DNA of 64,000 nt, from NCBI RefSeq assembly GCF_036669915.1, contig NC_089325.1, forward strand, positions 5,049,400-5,113,399, read 5' to 3'. Under the pieces are notes generated by a model. The model did no database searches. It was given only the letters and a program-made list of their open reading frames with translations, and was not told the DNA's origin. The position numbers and the translations under genes were made by a program. Every line of letters begins with the position of its first letter. Position 1 is the first letter of the stretch. Positions 1 to 14,297 of the stretch are shown one piece after another. This stretch comes from Pocillopora verrucosa. Taxonomy: Eukaryota > Cnidaria > Anthozoa > Scleractinia > Pocilloporidae.

Positions 1-3000
1 GCAGGCGTTGGATGCAGTGTGGTACCGAAAAGGGTAAAACTATCAGTGGATGTTTGAAATGGTATTAAGACTGACATGTGTCTTTGTCGAAGCTTATAAA
101 GAGAAACGTCAGTTGAAGTGACTCAGGTATTTTCTTTTTCTTTACCAAGACATACATCATAGTGAAAGGTATGTGCAGTGCTCTTATTCTATAAATCAAA
201 TAAAAGGGGGATTCATTTTGCGTCATAAGTTGTGTATAAAAGCCGAGTTACCGCTTGAATCCCGGAGTAGACACAATTCATTTGAAGGAATCTCCCCCCG
301 CCTCCAACCCCGCGTGTCAGGTCAAGAGAGAGGCGTGTACACCTGGTGAGGATCCTTCCTTTTTCGCTGTTGACATCCCGCGCGTGGTCAATGCATTCGA
401 TGAAAAATGTTTAAGTTGTCATAGCACTGAGATGGGGTTGACGAAAAGCTGCACATCCTTTAACAGGAAATGAGGAGACGATCCATTCGTAACCTTTCCC
501 AATTCTCATATTTTTACACGATTCTCCTAAGGTGCTGCTGTTTGAATGAAGCGCCTTTCCACTGAATACCGTTTCCATCAATGACAAAATGAACAATCTG
601 AGCTGCTAATTGAGTTTTATCAGTGGTGAAATTCAGCCGTAAATCGCATTTTCTTTAGCCGCGTCTTCATCAGCTGTTGATTGAATGTATTACTTCACAC
701 GAGCACCTCGGGTAATCTGATATCCTTTTCCCTGGGAATTTAGATCACGAAAAAGATATATGGTTAGGTTTGTTTATTTAACGAAGCAGTTAGACCACAG
801 CTCTCACGTTCTGCACCCCAAAGCACAGCTCCGAGTATCATATTCAAGGTAAGGTAGTGGTATGGGTTAGTTGACTATTACCGAAATTTTTCGCGATTCT
901 TTCGCTCTTAAATCTCTGGTTCAGAACTTGATCAAACTTTTGCTTTTTTAAGTGCATGGCGTTTAGCATTCGCTGCGAACGTCTGATGAACAAATGTCTT
1001 TGTCGAATCTTTAATATGAAGCACTTAAAGCTGTTAACCACACTTGTTTTACTTAACGGATAATAAGAAACGTTAGGAAATTATCCATCGATAAAGACGG
1101 AATTTTCTCAGTTGTAATTGTCTTGCAATAATCCTAAAGAAAACTAATGCTTTTACACCTTAGTCTTTTGAAGACAACGTAATCCATAAGTCACGTACAT
1201 ATTTTGAACTTGATTGTTTTACGTGTATAAACAAGTGTAATGTTTCTTCCAAGTTAGTTAAACTTCCATGATAAAGGGCTCTTCTAAATGACCTCAAATT
1301 GTCATTGGGTTTTGAAATTGGAAGAAATCTTAACCAAACAGTTGTTGATCATCATACAAGGGACATAACGAAAAGTTGGGTATTGCAGACGTTGGGTTCT
1401 AGAAGTGTTAGACGTTTATTTCCCATTGTTATGAAAACTGTTGCCCCTTACTGCTCCAATGCTCTCTTCAAAAGGGTAAACAGGAAACTTCCATGGGCTG
1501 TAATATAGCTTACGTAAGACCGTTTGTGCAGTTTACCCGTGCAACCTATTTTAGAAAATATCTTTAAAAAGGCTTAGTTAGTAATCAAGAATTGTTTAGC
1601 TTTGAGGGAACCAGGCAGAATGAAAATGAAATGAGCGCAAGTCAAAAGCGTGAAACTTCTGAGCCTTCCGGCCCAAGACACGAGGACAATTCCTGCAAGT
1701 TGTAGAATTTCCGCAAATCTGTCTTGGCACGCATCAATACAACTCATATTCGCAGTGGGGAACCGGCTAAAGCTAATGTTGTAGCTTGCAGCGCATTTGT
1801 TTTTTTCTAAGCTGTTTTTTTTCTTTTTTTGTCATTATTATTTTTTAATGAGCCTCACGTTTAATTTACAGCCGTCGCGTCCGCGGTAAGATTTGAGATT
1901 TGAGATCAACGAACCCTGAGTCTAGGGCAGAATTCCTTGTCGATTGAAGGGTTGTTAGTATCCTCCTAGTTAATTCATTACATAACTAATAAGGTCTGTA
2001 GACAAAGCGTGTAAAAAGTTAAGACAATCACTTACGTAACAACAAATACCTAACGATTAGATTCACTGAGTTACCGTGAACAAATGTTTTAATCAATGAA
2101 AAATTTGATGAGTAATATATCTGACTTAATGCTCCAATTTAATTATGTAAAGATTTGCAAGAATTACTATCATTTAGACACATCGATCAAAAGAAGTGAG
2201 ACATTTAAAAATATGTCATTTCATGTTAAACATTTTTGCATTTTAGGTTACCTAGCTTTTGGAAGCCATATCGCAGTAATCGAGTTTACAGCATGTTGAA
2301 GTTAATTGTTGATAAATGTCTTCTTATCTTTGGTGTACCTTACATACACTTCGAGAAAGCAATCAGATTGCTGAACTTTTTCAATTATTCACAGCTCCCT
2401 TTAATGCAATAGGAAGGCCTTCTTGTGTCTAATGCACGAATGTTACTATCGAATTTAGAGCTGGTTAAATAGCTAGTAAAGCTTTCGTAAATGTGTGCTT
2501 TTTTTGTGTGTTTTGCACGAAAGCGCAAATTAACGGACTCAACACGCTAGATATCGAATGTTGAAATACGTTCGTTGACTGTGGAGGCACGAACGCTGTG
2601 ACTCCCTCCTGATGACAGGGGAATAGTTTGACTCAAATATTTTTTGGCGCCGATCGGAGTCGTTATCTTTGTAATGAAAGATTCGATCGTAGACAAGGAT
2701 GTGCCACAAACATGACCCAGTCATTTCCAAGGTCTCTGTCAGTTGATGTTTCTTGCTCAAGGTCGCTTTTTTAGACTGCAGAATGAGTTGTTTTTGATCA
2801 ACGTGTGAGGTAGTGAATTTTATTTAGCTCTCACTGCTCTGTTCACATCATAAAGGAAATAAATCCGAAATAAAGGCAGGCCATTTTTATAGTTTGTCCT
2901 TCAGGAAGTACTCTTAGAAGAGGCGAGTGCTCTTGGTTAGAGGAATGTGTTTAACGAGTCAACTCCTGTGGAGTCGTCACCTAATTTCTGTCTTAAATAG

Positions 3001-5980
3001 TTACGCTTTCTGTGCTCTCTTTGAATCTAAAGAAGATTGAAGGATTATGACATTGTTTTGCCACAGAATGAACAATTTCAAGCCCTGGAAAGTCCTTCCA
3101 AGGTTAAGGTACTTGGAAGGTATTTTCCTTTGACCGGATATTGCGCACTCCTTTGTTGAGAAGAAAACTGGATGGAATTCAATGTCAGCATAAGCAAAAA
3201 TCAACGAAAACAGAGAAAGTAACTTTGTATTTATTTTAACCAATGATAAGAAAGGAATAGATAACGTATCTGGGGAGTTTTTTTTTTCGTAAATTGTCTC
3301 TGTTCTTTGCAAAAAGATGGCGGGATTCGAAACCTATAAGATTTATGTCGCTCGCTCTTGTCTGCGGTCTACCGCTATCCTTTTTGTTTTCAATTCACAA
3401 GAAAGTTAACTCGCCTCTATAAGGATTTACTCACATTCCATTCAAATCAGTCTGTAGACCGCATAATTATATGTTTCCAGGATCTCCGGAAATATCAGTA
3501 ATGCGGGAAAAAAGCCAAAACGTGTCCTGATACGGGATGACAACGAAGACGTACTGTTTTCAGTCATCATTTGCCCCGAAGGTTGCGTCCCACAAAAAAA
3601 GGCAAGAGGTTACCTTTAGAACTTAAGACAAAGTCAGGACAAATTAACACGTTTAGTTACACACGATTAATACTGGAACTCGTAGGACGAAAAATTTCGA
3701 ATTTAAAATTTGAAAACGGTGGTAAACAAAAACGAAACATGATGCAACCATCGATCAAACTGAAGAAAATGACGTTTCCTGATTTCGCGCTAATCAGTTT
3801 TTTCGGTCGTGGGAAATTTGCTAGAAGACTGTTTGCGCAATAGCCAAATTCTGATTTAGTCCTCAGATGAATCCGCAATTTCCCACGCCAAGACCATCGA
3901 TAAGAAGATCCAATTTACATCGTCTTAGAAACAAAGCCAAACTACTAGACTGTTCTTTTATTCTATTATTAATTAATTTATGAAAAAAATTTCAGTCGAT
4001 ACATCGCGATCGGAAATTGTCAATTAGTGCGAACCAGACTTGGAGGACTATGATAAAAATCCTTATTTATTTAATAATTTAAATCTTTAGCTGCATTGGA
4101 AAAGAGAGAAAGGAAGCCTACATTTTCAGTCGACCACACATCAGCACACAAACTCGCTTGCTATGCTAAACAACTCGGCTGTTTTTTTTTTTAATAGGAT
4201 ATTTTTTCCCCAGAAATCACTGTTCTTTTTTATTTTCTTAAGCCCATTCTTCAATTTAGGTGCTTCGGAATTTCTGTAAAACAGTCTTCCACGCTACCTT
4301 ATTTATTTATTTTTTTACTGGATAATCCCCATAGTTTGAAAATATTCGACAAACTGTTCCAGTTAACACGTACCGAGTTATTCCAAACAATGCAACTTTT
4401 TAGCTAAAATCATTGAGTCCATTTAACTTTGAGCGAAACCTCGTTTTACAAACTGGGTCGTTTTCAGGCTGAGAAAGCGGCAAAGAGGTTGTATTGATAC
4501 AATCATTGAGTTAATTCGAAGGTATGGAATTCTAGTGAGGAAATATGTCCGATAAGATTCAAACTGAAAATTTCTATAAAGACTTTTTAGCTATCATACA
4601 CTTTTGATATCCCCGGAAAAGTGGACGGTGGACACAGCGAAGCAATCAGTACAGAGAGTACAAAGAACAAATCTTTCCTAAATTCAAAAACATGCATCGG
4701 ACGTCGTTTTCACAGTTCGTGACGAAATTCTACGCATTTAATTCGTCGAAAGATGTAGAATTGTATGGGCTTATAACCACATGAGTGTTTGTACAGTAGT
4801 CTTTATCCTTTAAACACACGCAGTAACACTTCTCGGACTAAGTAGCCGAACTCGGCGTGTGGTATGGATGGGCGACATGAAATACTCTAGAGAACGCCAC
4901 CGAAATCCTCAAATCCCTTTTTTAGGTATAAAGCACTCGAAAATCCGTTCAAGAATGTCATCTTTGTGGTTGTGAGTTTTTCCGCCTGCTGAAGAATTCA
5001 AGACGCAATGAATAGCATTCCAAGAGAAAATTCCACCACTCTTTTATGTAAAAGGCAAACAGGAAAAAAAGTTCATTGGATCAAACCTCCCACTCGACTT
5101 TGCGAATCTGTACTGGAAATGCGTTTTACGAGAACTTTCTTCTTGCTGGGCTGTATTGGTCCTGTTTTGCAGCCGGCAGTGCTTACATAATACTTGGAAG
5201 TTTCTACTCCTTGGATTAATTATTTCCGTTCAATTTAAATCATCCCGCAAACCACTAACAAAGTCATAGTAAGATTCCCAACAATTAAACGGATTTAAAC
5301 GAATAGAGCGTATTGTTAGTGGGCTGTTTTGTAGGAAATTATCGCAAAAGTCGTCTCTGCTTAATGCCTAAAACGGATTTGAAAAGTTGTTGACCGGCAG
5401 ACCTTTAAAAATTAGGGAAGTCGTTTCGCGAAGCACTTACGCTAAGGACACGGAATAGTTTGGAACGCAACTGAAGCCGAGAAGCTGCTGAGGGAGGTTT
5501 TTGTCTTGGAAAAAAAATACAACTGGCGTGCTTAATGGATTAACACGCTTGTGATGGTTGTAGTCTTAAGAATGTCGGCAGTTCAGTGGACTGAATAAAC
5601 TGAGATGTTATAGCTCCAACTGGTTACAAAAACACCAGATATGGTCCTGCCCGTGATGCATCTGGGGCTTGCACATCTGTTTGCTATATTGTTACAAACG
5701 GCTTAAATGTACATCCAATTTCATTGCAGCAGCGGATGACTGAAGCCATACCGATAACCTCAAACGATCAACAACTGAACATTGCGGTCAGTAATTGCAT
5801 TGAAAACAATCGAAAAAGGTGTGAGGCTCGTCGAGTTGGTGTGGTGAACGAATGCTAAAGCTTTAAGGAATTTCATTTGTAGTACATCGCGAATACTTAA
5901 ATGGCACTCACTGGAGGCTATCTGGCAGACTAAAATTCCACTGAGACTCGCTCTCACTTTCCCACACAGGTTGGAGATCC
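1..5980. other. Intergenic region, no supported gene
   Basis: AT-rich sequence with only short open frames, many lacking an ATG. The best lead is a frame at about 270-340 on the plus strand ending in a Cys-rich stretch (ACQVKREACTP) followed by a GTGAGG donor in phase 1. This resembles the last residues of the VWC exons further along (CAIQECVP, CKVLECVP). No good acceptor and no upstream cysteine module could be found, so no gene is called. A non-coding first exon of the gene starting at 5999 probably lies somewhere in the last few kilobases, but I could not place it. Confidence 0.4.
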
Positions 5981-5998
5981 AAAGACTTCTTCGGCAGC

Positions 5999-8900
5999 AT
6001 GCGTTCATTTTCTGTTCAAGTACTTGTGATCCTGACAACGTTTGGAGGACTTTGTTCAGGTGAGGTTAAACGTATTTCATTGACTTCTAATTGAAGTGGA
6101 ATCACTTCGTTTATTTCTTTGCGCAACATCTCTCTTAAAATGATCTCGAGCATTTCTTGACAGTTGAGCAACAGCAATGTTTTCTAATCGAAAAATTGCG
6201 ATAAATGTTTCAGTAAGTGTTTAAGCTTCGTTGGAGCTAACAAGGGAATCTTAGTGGTCTTTATACATTTGTTTGACGCATACATAATGACGTGCACAAG
6301 ACAGTGATAAGTACATACTTACAAAAGAGCAGACAAGGCAGGTATCTGATCACCTTTGATTTCTAAGAGGATCTTTCGTTTATCAAAGAAAGGTTCGTGA
6401 TGCTAAAAATCCCACGAGAGCTATACGAACCGCCAAACGCTCATTTGCAACGATTCCTAGCGTCTAAACAACATTGTGAAGATAATGCAATTTTACATTC
6501 CAAAAAAGACAATGTCGTAATGTCACCACTGCCGTCCTTTGTCTGGACTGAAAGACCGAGAAACAGTGTTGATTTTTTTTTTCTTGTATGCAGGACTTAT
6601 AAAAACATCGTGCTTTTGAAGAATTAACTAGATTCGCACAGAGGAGATTGTTTTTATCATTAAGGCGCAGTTTCAGCGGCGAATTTTCCTGAAATGACAT
6701 AAGAGCCCCCAAGAGTTTATCCCCTTTTTTTCTTAGATAGACCAGGCAAAGCCTAATTTTTGTGACGACGACTGGACGATAAAATCAACAGACAAGACTC
6801 CCCGGCTCTGAAATTGTTTAAATTCACCGATTGCTGATTTTATAAGCTATCCTGTGTTATTAAAATAAGAGTGTTTTACCACTCAGGTGCGCAGTATGTG
6901 TCATGACCCTTCCTCCTGAAAAACAAACGTAAAGAAGATAGCCGTGTTTCCAACCACTGCACGGAATTTTTCCCAGAGACACTATCCTTCAGCTCTTATA
7001 ATCAGCTTAGCCAGAAAGTAATCGATATCACACAGGTCCCGTGGTGGAGCCGGTTGATAACTCGCGCCTTTGGAATGGCGTGGTATAAAGCTAGAGAGAA
7101 TCGTACTTTGTATTTCTAATTCGAAGTAACACAAACAATTTTGACATTAAACTGAGACATTAAAAGGCTCACGCCCCTACTTCGTTAGTGCATTTAGTAC
7201 GTTGTTCGTCTTGATCACTGAAATCTTTAAAAAAAAAAAAAGCAACTTTTTTGTTTTCGTGCGGGTGTACGCGTTGGAAAACAACTGAATATTGAAGATT
7301 GACAAATATTGGCGAAAGTGACATTCCTCAACATTTAGTTCGTTTAGCTGCCTCATGAGTCGAGACAGAAACATTCTGTACCAATCATTGCAAGATACTT
7401 CACTATCATTACCTCTTACTTTGTGTTGGCATTTTCCATCTTTCCGGCGTTTGACAGGAAAACCCAGTACATGTTGTGATGCTTAATTGTCAATCGTTTG
7501 ATTGCAGTTTTGCGTGGGCTCTGCGCATGAAAATTGATGTGTTAATTTCAAGTTTTGAAGCAAGAATGTCTAAGTCAGTCTCACTAGGAATTTATTCTGT
7601 CAGATTGTTTTCATCAAAGCTAAAAATAAGCTGCTGATGTATTTTTAAGTTAAACTGAATGAATATCTCTCGGGTGACGACTTTTCGAAAATTCTGCCAA
7701 ACTAAGCCACTGTCATCTCCTTCTTTTTTTTTTTTTTTGTTGACACAACTTGAGTCGCTGCTGAAGGTGATGCAAATGAAATGTCCGAATTGACGTTAAT
7801 CTTATTTAAGTCATGTTTTGGCTTCTGCAAATGTATTGAACAGGCCAAACAGAGGTGGTTTTAATCAATCATATCAATTGTTGCTAAAATTTTAATCGTC
7901 AATCTCGGTCCAGGCGTAGGGCAGATTTGTAAACACACCTTCACTATTCGGAATCACAGTTAAAGATGACCCACTTCTAATCAATTTGTTGATGTTTCAC
8001 TTTGCAGTGATAGCCAAGAGTGTATCACAACGAACAAGCTCAAAAGGTGAACAAAACATTTATCATTTTAACGAGTATTCAGTTATCTTCTTCTCCTTTC
8101 TGAGGGGACGCCATTTAAACATTGGGTAAAAATTAAGTTGTTGGTTTTTTTAGTATTATATTGCTAATTTTGTTTTCATCATCAGATGAAGCAAGCTGTG
8201 ATTTCGAGGGGAACACCCACCCAGCCGACACCACGTTTGTCACGGCCGACTGTTCTGCGCAGTGCTACTGTACGGTAGATGGAGATTTAAGCTGTCTGCC
8301 TATTTGCCCTACTCCTGCACCTACTCAATGCCCCCCCGGAAGTGTCCTGAGAGAGGAAGAATACCCAGCTGTTTCAGGAGGTGGCCGTTGTACTTGTAAG
8401 AGAAGATTCTGCGCCCTTGAAAAAGGTAACGCCAGTTTCATAGCGGGCGGACGCCTGCGTATGCATGTGAGTGTTGGTTTCAAGAGCTCGCGGGAATGGC
8501 AATCCTGTTACCAGCTTTTCACGACGCGAAATCTTTTAATGCACTTCCTGAGTACAAAGCAAGTTGTTTTTCGAGACGATGATTCATCGTGAAATCAACT
8601 TTTTTCATTTTCTCACGCTTACGTTTGTTTTGATCTACTTGCACAACTTATGATAACATGTGCTAGCGATAGTCTTGTACTCGTTCAAAAACTCTTCCCT
8701 TTTATTTTTTTTTGTTTGCGTGTTTTTAATGTCCTGCGGTACTCTTTGTTATCAAGCTCACATTATGCGAGGCATAAATGAGTTTTTAATCTCTAAGAGC
8801 TATCGCTATATGATACAAAGTAAACTGTCGTAAAGGTGATAACGTTTCAGCGAAAGTCTGGCATAGTAGCTCTTAGCAGAATCCAAACTTGGACACCGCC

Positions 8901-11900
8901 CTTTTTATCCACTTATGAGCTAAGTAGTCCGGGTCTTAACCAGGTTACAAAACTACAGTTACTGGCTTTGAGACAGAAGATACGTACAGTAATGCAGTCG
9001 GTTTTTTTTCGGATATTTTATCTCCAGTTTAATCCTCTTCAAAGTGTCCTTGACTTAAGAAGCCGCAAAGCGAGTGAGTGTGGTAATTCTATCGCCAATT
9101 AGAAAGCAGGAAATATTATTTTCGAGAGCCTTTTGGGAGCACGTTTTAAAATCAACGCATTGCATCACATGAAAACAATAAGTTAGGTTAGGTGTAATGT
9201 TTTCTCTCTCGTTCATTTATCTATGTATGGCCAAAACTTGTATATGAGATACATTTTTTAGGCGGAAAAGGCCGCCCAAGTTTTATTCCTTTCCTTTCGT
9301 TGATAATTACAACCAACAAACACGGATACATAAGTGCATTTATTGTAACACCGCAACCAGGTTAATTATGACCTGTCAGAAAAATCCTGCGTAAAGCCAC
9401 AGACAACCGAAAACTACAACGAGTTTAAGGTTAAACTGTTTCGGGCATTTACTTAATCGAAAGATTTTATTCGTTTCCTCGCACCAAGAGGAGTGAGAGA
9501 CAAACAAAAGTTCTGGTTCCCCACGAAGACTTTAACCTCAAGGCATCCCACCGCGCAATCCAAAGGTCTGAGGTATGATTGCACCTGATCGACTCAGTGT
9601 TTTTCTTTGTGCCACAATCGAGCAAAAACAATAAACATCGCTCTTCCTTCCGAGCAGAAGTTTCCATCTCTCCATTCTAAAAAATTTTGTTTTGATATGA
9701 GTCAATTCAGATCACATGAGATTATATTTCTCGATAGTAATTGGACAAAAATCATCATCTGGGATAGATCTGAGGTTAATTCCCAAAACCAAAGGGCAGG
9801 GAGAGAAATTTTGTGTCTCGAGTTAGCGTTACACCGAGAAATATCGATGAGAGATTATTGTTATGGAATCGTCAACCTATTTCTTGTTTTGCCAACCGAT
9901 GAAATAATGTTGTTTTTAAAACCCTTGTTTTTCAAGGGCATCAAATCTCCCAGGCGACTGATTAACTAGTTTACGAATGATTGCCAGTTAAGGCAGATTA
10001 TGTCTACAGTACAACATTAGTACGTTTAAGATTTGTCGGAAACAAATACATTTAAGCTGATGTCTATTGCTGCAAAACACATTACTCAATCTTATGTGCG
10101 TAATTTCCCATAGGTCATGGAATTAACTTGGTCATAAATCATTATTAGGACATTGAAAAACAATCAGAAACATGACTCTGGCGATTTCATGATATGCAGC
10201 CTCATTTCAGCGTTTAATAGGCAAGAGAGAAATTCTGTGATGTCCTCTACAGGTTTCTAACTATTGGAATAAACATTTTTGAGAGTGGTGGGAAAGTAGA
10301 GTTTAAAATTTTTTGGCAATATTGCTTAACTTTTTTGAACTTGTAACCTCACCCACTGATTTTTTTCGTGACTTTCTTGAGCATTTTGTTTTTCTCTCTT
10401 GTGCCTTCCCGTGATCGACTCCTGTAGCTGGACGCACGCAACGATTTGACCCTCATGAAAAAACAACGTAAAAAGGATTAACAGTGATTTAAGAAATGAG
10501 ATTACAGAAGGTACTATTACGGTGCGCGTGTGTTTCGGACTTCACGCGATGGCGCTCATTGTTGGGTGGTGGTCTGATAATAGGAGTTGTGAGGGAACCG
10601 TAGAATGTTGCGATACCCAGAACATTATGTCTCGCAATGCGAATGTGGCCGTGTTAATGGCGCTTGATCAGTAGAGTAGAACAAAAATTTGCGGTCTATT
10701 TTCCTCACCTAGTGTTCTGTAATTCTTTCTTTCTTTTTTTTTTTTTTTTTTTTCAATTCCTTTAAGAAAAAGTTTAGCTTGACAGAAAACGTCCTGATGC
10801 GCCTTGGGCATTCGTGTGAAATGGTAAACACGACTAAAAGATAAAAAGATTAACTGGCGGATCAATTGGATATAATGACCTGGCGTTTCGGTGACACCCT
10901 TTGTGGCCTCTGGATCACGCTCGCAAAACTGAGTTTTATTACGCAATTTAAAAGAGAATTGACACGAAAAATTATATATTCTTAAACAAGAGAAATAATT
11001 AAGAAGAGTCTCTAAAACTGTTCGTTGAGTAGAAGGAAAGACTCCACATTTCTCTATCACGAAACCAAATGGCGAAGCACTTCAGAATCTTTATCGTATT
11101 TCTCACAAAAAAGGAAAAAAATTATAATAATAATTAAGCCTTCCGTCGCACAAACTGATAAAAACTAGCTAGCTTTATTAAAATTCCTTACACCAAGCTG
11201 CATTCAGCAGGCTCCAAAAAGCTACGCAATGATTCAAATCATAGATCAGACATGGCGCCAAAGGATTTCAAACTCGAGCGGTAAATACATTTAGTTTGCT
11301 TGGCCTTGGTAATGACACAACAGTTTTGAGAATAAGATCTATTTAAAAAAAAACATGGATGCACGCCTGTTGCTGCTTATCTTGTCAAGACTGAAGCCAA
11401 TGTGCTTTACGCAACTACATTGGCATCGAAAGAAGCGGACAGTGTTTTGATAAATCCAATATACTTCCGTGTCTAAACGTTGGTTTCCGTACCCTCGAAA
11501 GGCGCGATCGCTGTTAAATAAAAAAAATGCCCAAAAAGCGTTTTTCGTTTCGTAGAGGAAATAATGAAACTTATTCTGTTTTCTTGATAAAGTAACTTTA
11601 TGTTTTGTCAGTGGGTTGTTTTTTTTACCTCCTTCCCGTCGTGAGGAAAACTAAAATGGTTAATCCAGCCATCATCAATCATGTTTTCATACGCCTAAGC
11701 CTTGTATTTGTTCTGAATGGCCGTTAAAGACACAGCGACTTTCCATTTAAAGCCGCCGAAGAAAACTTAGGGAGAGAGCTTAATCCTTGAGATTTTGAGG
11801 TTAGGCGTGGCTAGTAATGGAATCATGATTGAGTAGAGTCCAACTCGGTCTATAATCATACGAGTGATTAACAAAATCGGACGACCGCGAGGCTAGAGCC

Positions 11901-14297
11901 GATTTGTTAATTACGAGCATGATTTGTCCTCAAATCGAACCGGTGAGAATCAATCACGTCCGAGAATTGTTGCAGTTTTGACTGCCAGATGTTGCCATTT
12001 ATCACTTTTCATATCTTTATGCAAGTTGGCGCAAAAAAGATATCTTTCAGTTCGAGTTTTGCTAATAACCTTTATTAATCAATTAATTCTTTGGCGCAAA
12101 ATGAGGGTAATATAATAATGAAGCACACAGGAAATCCACAGAGCGTTTGTTTGATCTATAGCGTGCATCACGTGATATGTCATAATCATATTTTCTATTT
12201 CCAGTTCTGTGTTTCAGAAAGGAAAATGGAGAAAAATACAAAGTTGGAGAGACATTTAGCTTGAATAACTGCTCCAAGACATGCAGATGTAATGAAAACG
12301 GTCAAATATCATGTGCGCCGACGTGCTCGAAAAATATCTGTCCCAAGGGAACACGGCCCAAAAGGAACGGTGAAATACAACTTGAAAATAACTGTTCGTG
12401 CGCCATACAGGAATGTGTCCCAGGTGACTCTATTTTATATGCTAGGGGGGGTTTCTACAGTCCAATGGTTTACATGTGGCCCCTAGAGCGGGTGGTGAGA
12501 AAACATAATGCCGCTATTCTTACAGTATGCTTGTACATCTCAGGTTATAAAAAGCAGTCATGATAAAAACTAAGGGTTCTTAAAGATAGAGCAAGTATAC
12601 CAGAAATTTGGAATTGTGACTATTGAACCGTCATTGAAAATGTTGATTATTGACAGGCATCTAAAAGTCGGTCATTTTTTAACTGAAACAGGGGAGCAAT
12701 AAAATCTACCATCCCTCCCCTCATGGCATGCTTGGTCAAAACACGTCACCCCTCCTCGCTTCCCAGAATTTCGCCAAGTTACCCTGACGCTTCGCTGGTA
12801 TCAAGTACAAATAGACTGTGAGACTAATGTGTTTAGTAAAAGAAAACATTTAAATGATATGAACTGGTCCTAACTCCACATCTTTTAGGCTCAGTGGTTT
12901 AGCGTTTGTTTTTGTTGTCATCAGGTTGCCTGAGTCGTCATATAGTTTAGTTTTATATTTGTTTAATCCGTGTACGTCAACTGTAGTATACTTGAATATC
13001 GATAAGTTTATAGCGTCCTTATGGTGAGCCCGGCAGTTATCTTAGAAAAGAAACCTGACTATCCATGAATAAAAATATGCTTTCTTTCAGTTCCCAAATC
13101 GTTCTGTTACGTCGATGGTCGACGATTTAGGCGCGGTCGCGTTTTCATTACGAAAGACTGCAAGCTCAAGTGCCGCTGCAAGAAGAACGGCAAAACGCGA
13201 TGTACAAGGTTATGTAAGAAGAAACAAAATAAACAAGAGTGCGGCCCAGATGAAACATTGGAAAATATTAATGAATCGTCTGCTGGGGGAAGATGCTCAT
13301 GTGAGACAAAGATCTGTATATCGACCTTGGGTAAGTTTGTGTGTCTACTATTGTCTGCGTACGAATGCTGAATTGCTCTACTTTTAAAGCTTACCCACCA
13401 ATCTCTGAAACATTTGCGCTACGTCTGCTGTCAGATGGGACGCCATGCCTTGCAGATAAAGGACCCGTCAAAATAAGTTCTGTTGTGTTGGCTCTTTAAT
13501 ATTCTAATGTTCCTTCCCACCTCCCCTCGTCCCCGCTCTTTGGCAGTTTATTGGCAGTCACTTATTTTCCATAATTCCCCTTTTACTATACTAGCGACGA
13601 CTGATCCTCCTCCATTCTCCCTGAAAACCATGCGACCCCTACCCCCAAAAATCCCCCCCCCCCCACTCCAGACGATAAAGGTCCCTCACTAGTAATGCAT
13701 TCATTAAAAATTCCTCAACGGTGTAATGGTACCTATTCATACTCGGATTGGAGTGACGCACTGTATGCTCTAAATCGCAAAGAGATAAACTCGGTTTCTT
13801 AAAATTTGTTCTCTTTTAGCAAATGTCTGGGGAAATAAAGTGAGTCATCTTGAAAGCAGGAATACCAGAGGTGAGGCTTGCGACAACAAGGAAATTTACG
13901 GTAAAATTAAGGCGGAAAACACAATGTTTTGGTTTTTGGGAAAATTTTACCTTAGAAAATGTTCGTTATTGCTCGAAATGCAGCTGGCTGATGAGTAGGG
14001 AATGGGTTTAACAGACTACTTACTTAGACCCTGCTGAATCACCATGGTCACTCAGGGGGGATAGGGGAGGAGGTTTAGGATTTTGGGGGGATCACGTGAA
14101 TTTCATTGGGATCTGTCGTCACTAACGGAGTATAAAGGGGGGGGGACCATACAAGATTAATTGTTAATTAACATCGTCAACTACCCTCATCTCACCCCTC
14201 CTCAGGAGACAAACAATAAGCAGTCCCTTCAAAAATTCAAAGCCGATGAAATTTCTTCTAATTCCAAGGTTTGTTTGTTTTAATTTCAGATGCATAG
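5999..14297 (+). CDS. Secreted protein with three VWC-like modules
   Basis: Coding exons: 5999-6059, 8008-8046, 8186-8425, 12205-12423, 13091-13330, then a tentative short exon from 13820 and a last exon 14290-14297 with a TAG stop. All introns are phase 1 and the frame stays open, giving about 285 aa. Exon 1 encodes a signal peptide (MRSFSVQVLVILTTFGGLC) and lies just after an acceptor (CCCACACAG), so the first exon is non-coding. Each of the three large exons carries ten cysteines in VWC order: a lone Cys, a Cys-x2/3-Cys-x-Cys group, three spaced Cys, then Cys-x-Cys-x4-Cys. VWC modules are known in extracellular ligand-binding proteins; secretion is inferred here. The third module is very basic (many Arg/Lys). 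The 13820 exon could end at 13870 or 13900 because both donors keep phase 1, so the C-terminus is uncertain. Confidence 0.75.
12605..12695 (+). repeat. Dispersed repeat, copy 1
   Basis: About 85 bp matches 17375-17460. Both share GGAATTGTGAC, then ATTGAACC, and later a CATCT...GTCG segment running into an A/T-rich end. It lies in the intron between the second and third VWC exons of the gene at 5999-14297. Confidence 0.6.
13545..13690 (+). repeat. GGGATCAGTCGTC-type dispersed repeat
   Basis: This segment, with the core AGCGACGACTGATCC flanked by C-rich tracts, recurs at about 39530-39655 and 48095-48215 and, in the opposite orientation, at about 14040-14155. The shared layout is a C-run, a TACTCTGTTAGCGACGACTGATCC core, then a second C-run. 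Four copies in one window point to a short non-autonomous mobile element. No coding capacity is seen. Confidence 0.6.
14040..14155 (-). repeat. GGGATCAGTCGTC-type repeat, inverted copy
   Basis: Reverse-complement relative of 13545-13690. The core reads GGGATCTGTCGTCACTAAC with a long G-run on each side. It sits in the last intron of the three-VWC gene. Confidence 0.5.

Noticed and set aside
255..473. Cys-containing frame near the left edge
   Set aside because: Starts at TTG, has only a VWC-like last few residues before a donor, and no convincing acceptor or cysteine module upstream.
3310..3345. GGGATTCGAAACC, like a tRNA B box
   Set aside because: No matching A box or cloverleaf arms nearby.
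9607..9969. 120-aa plus-strand frame
   Set aside because: Begins at TTG and lies within an intron of the three-VWC gene; no recognisable feature.
10668..11060. 130-aa minus-strand frame
   Set aside because: Lysine run comes from a T-rich tract; no other support; intronic and antisense to the VWC gene.
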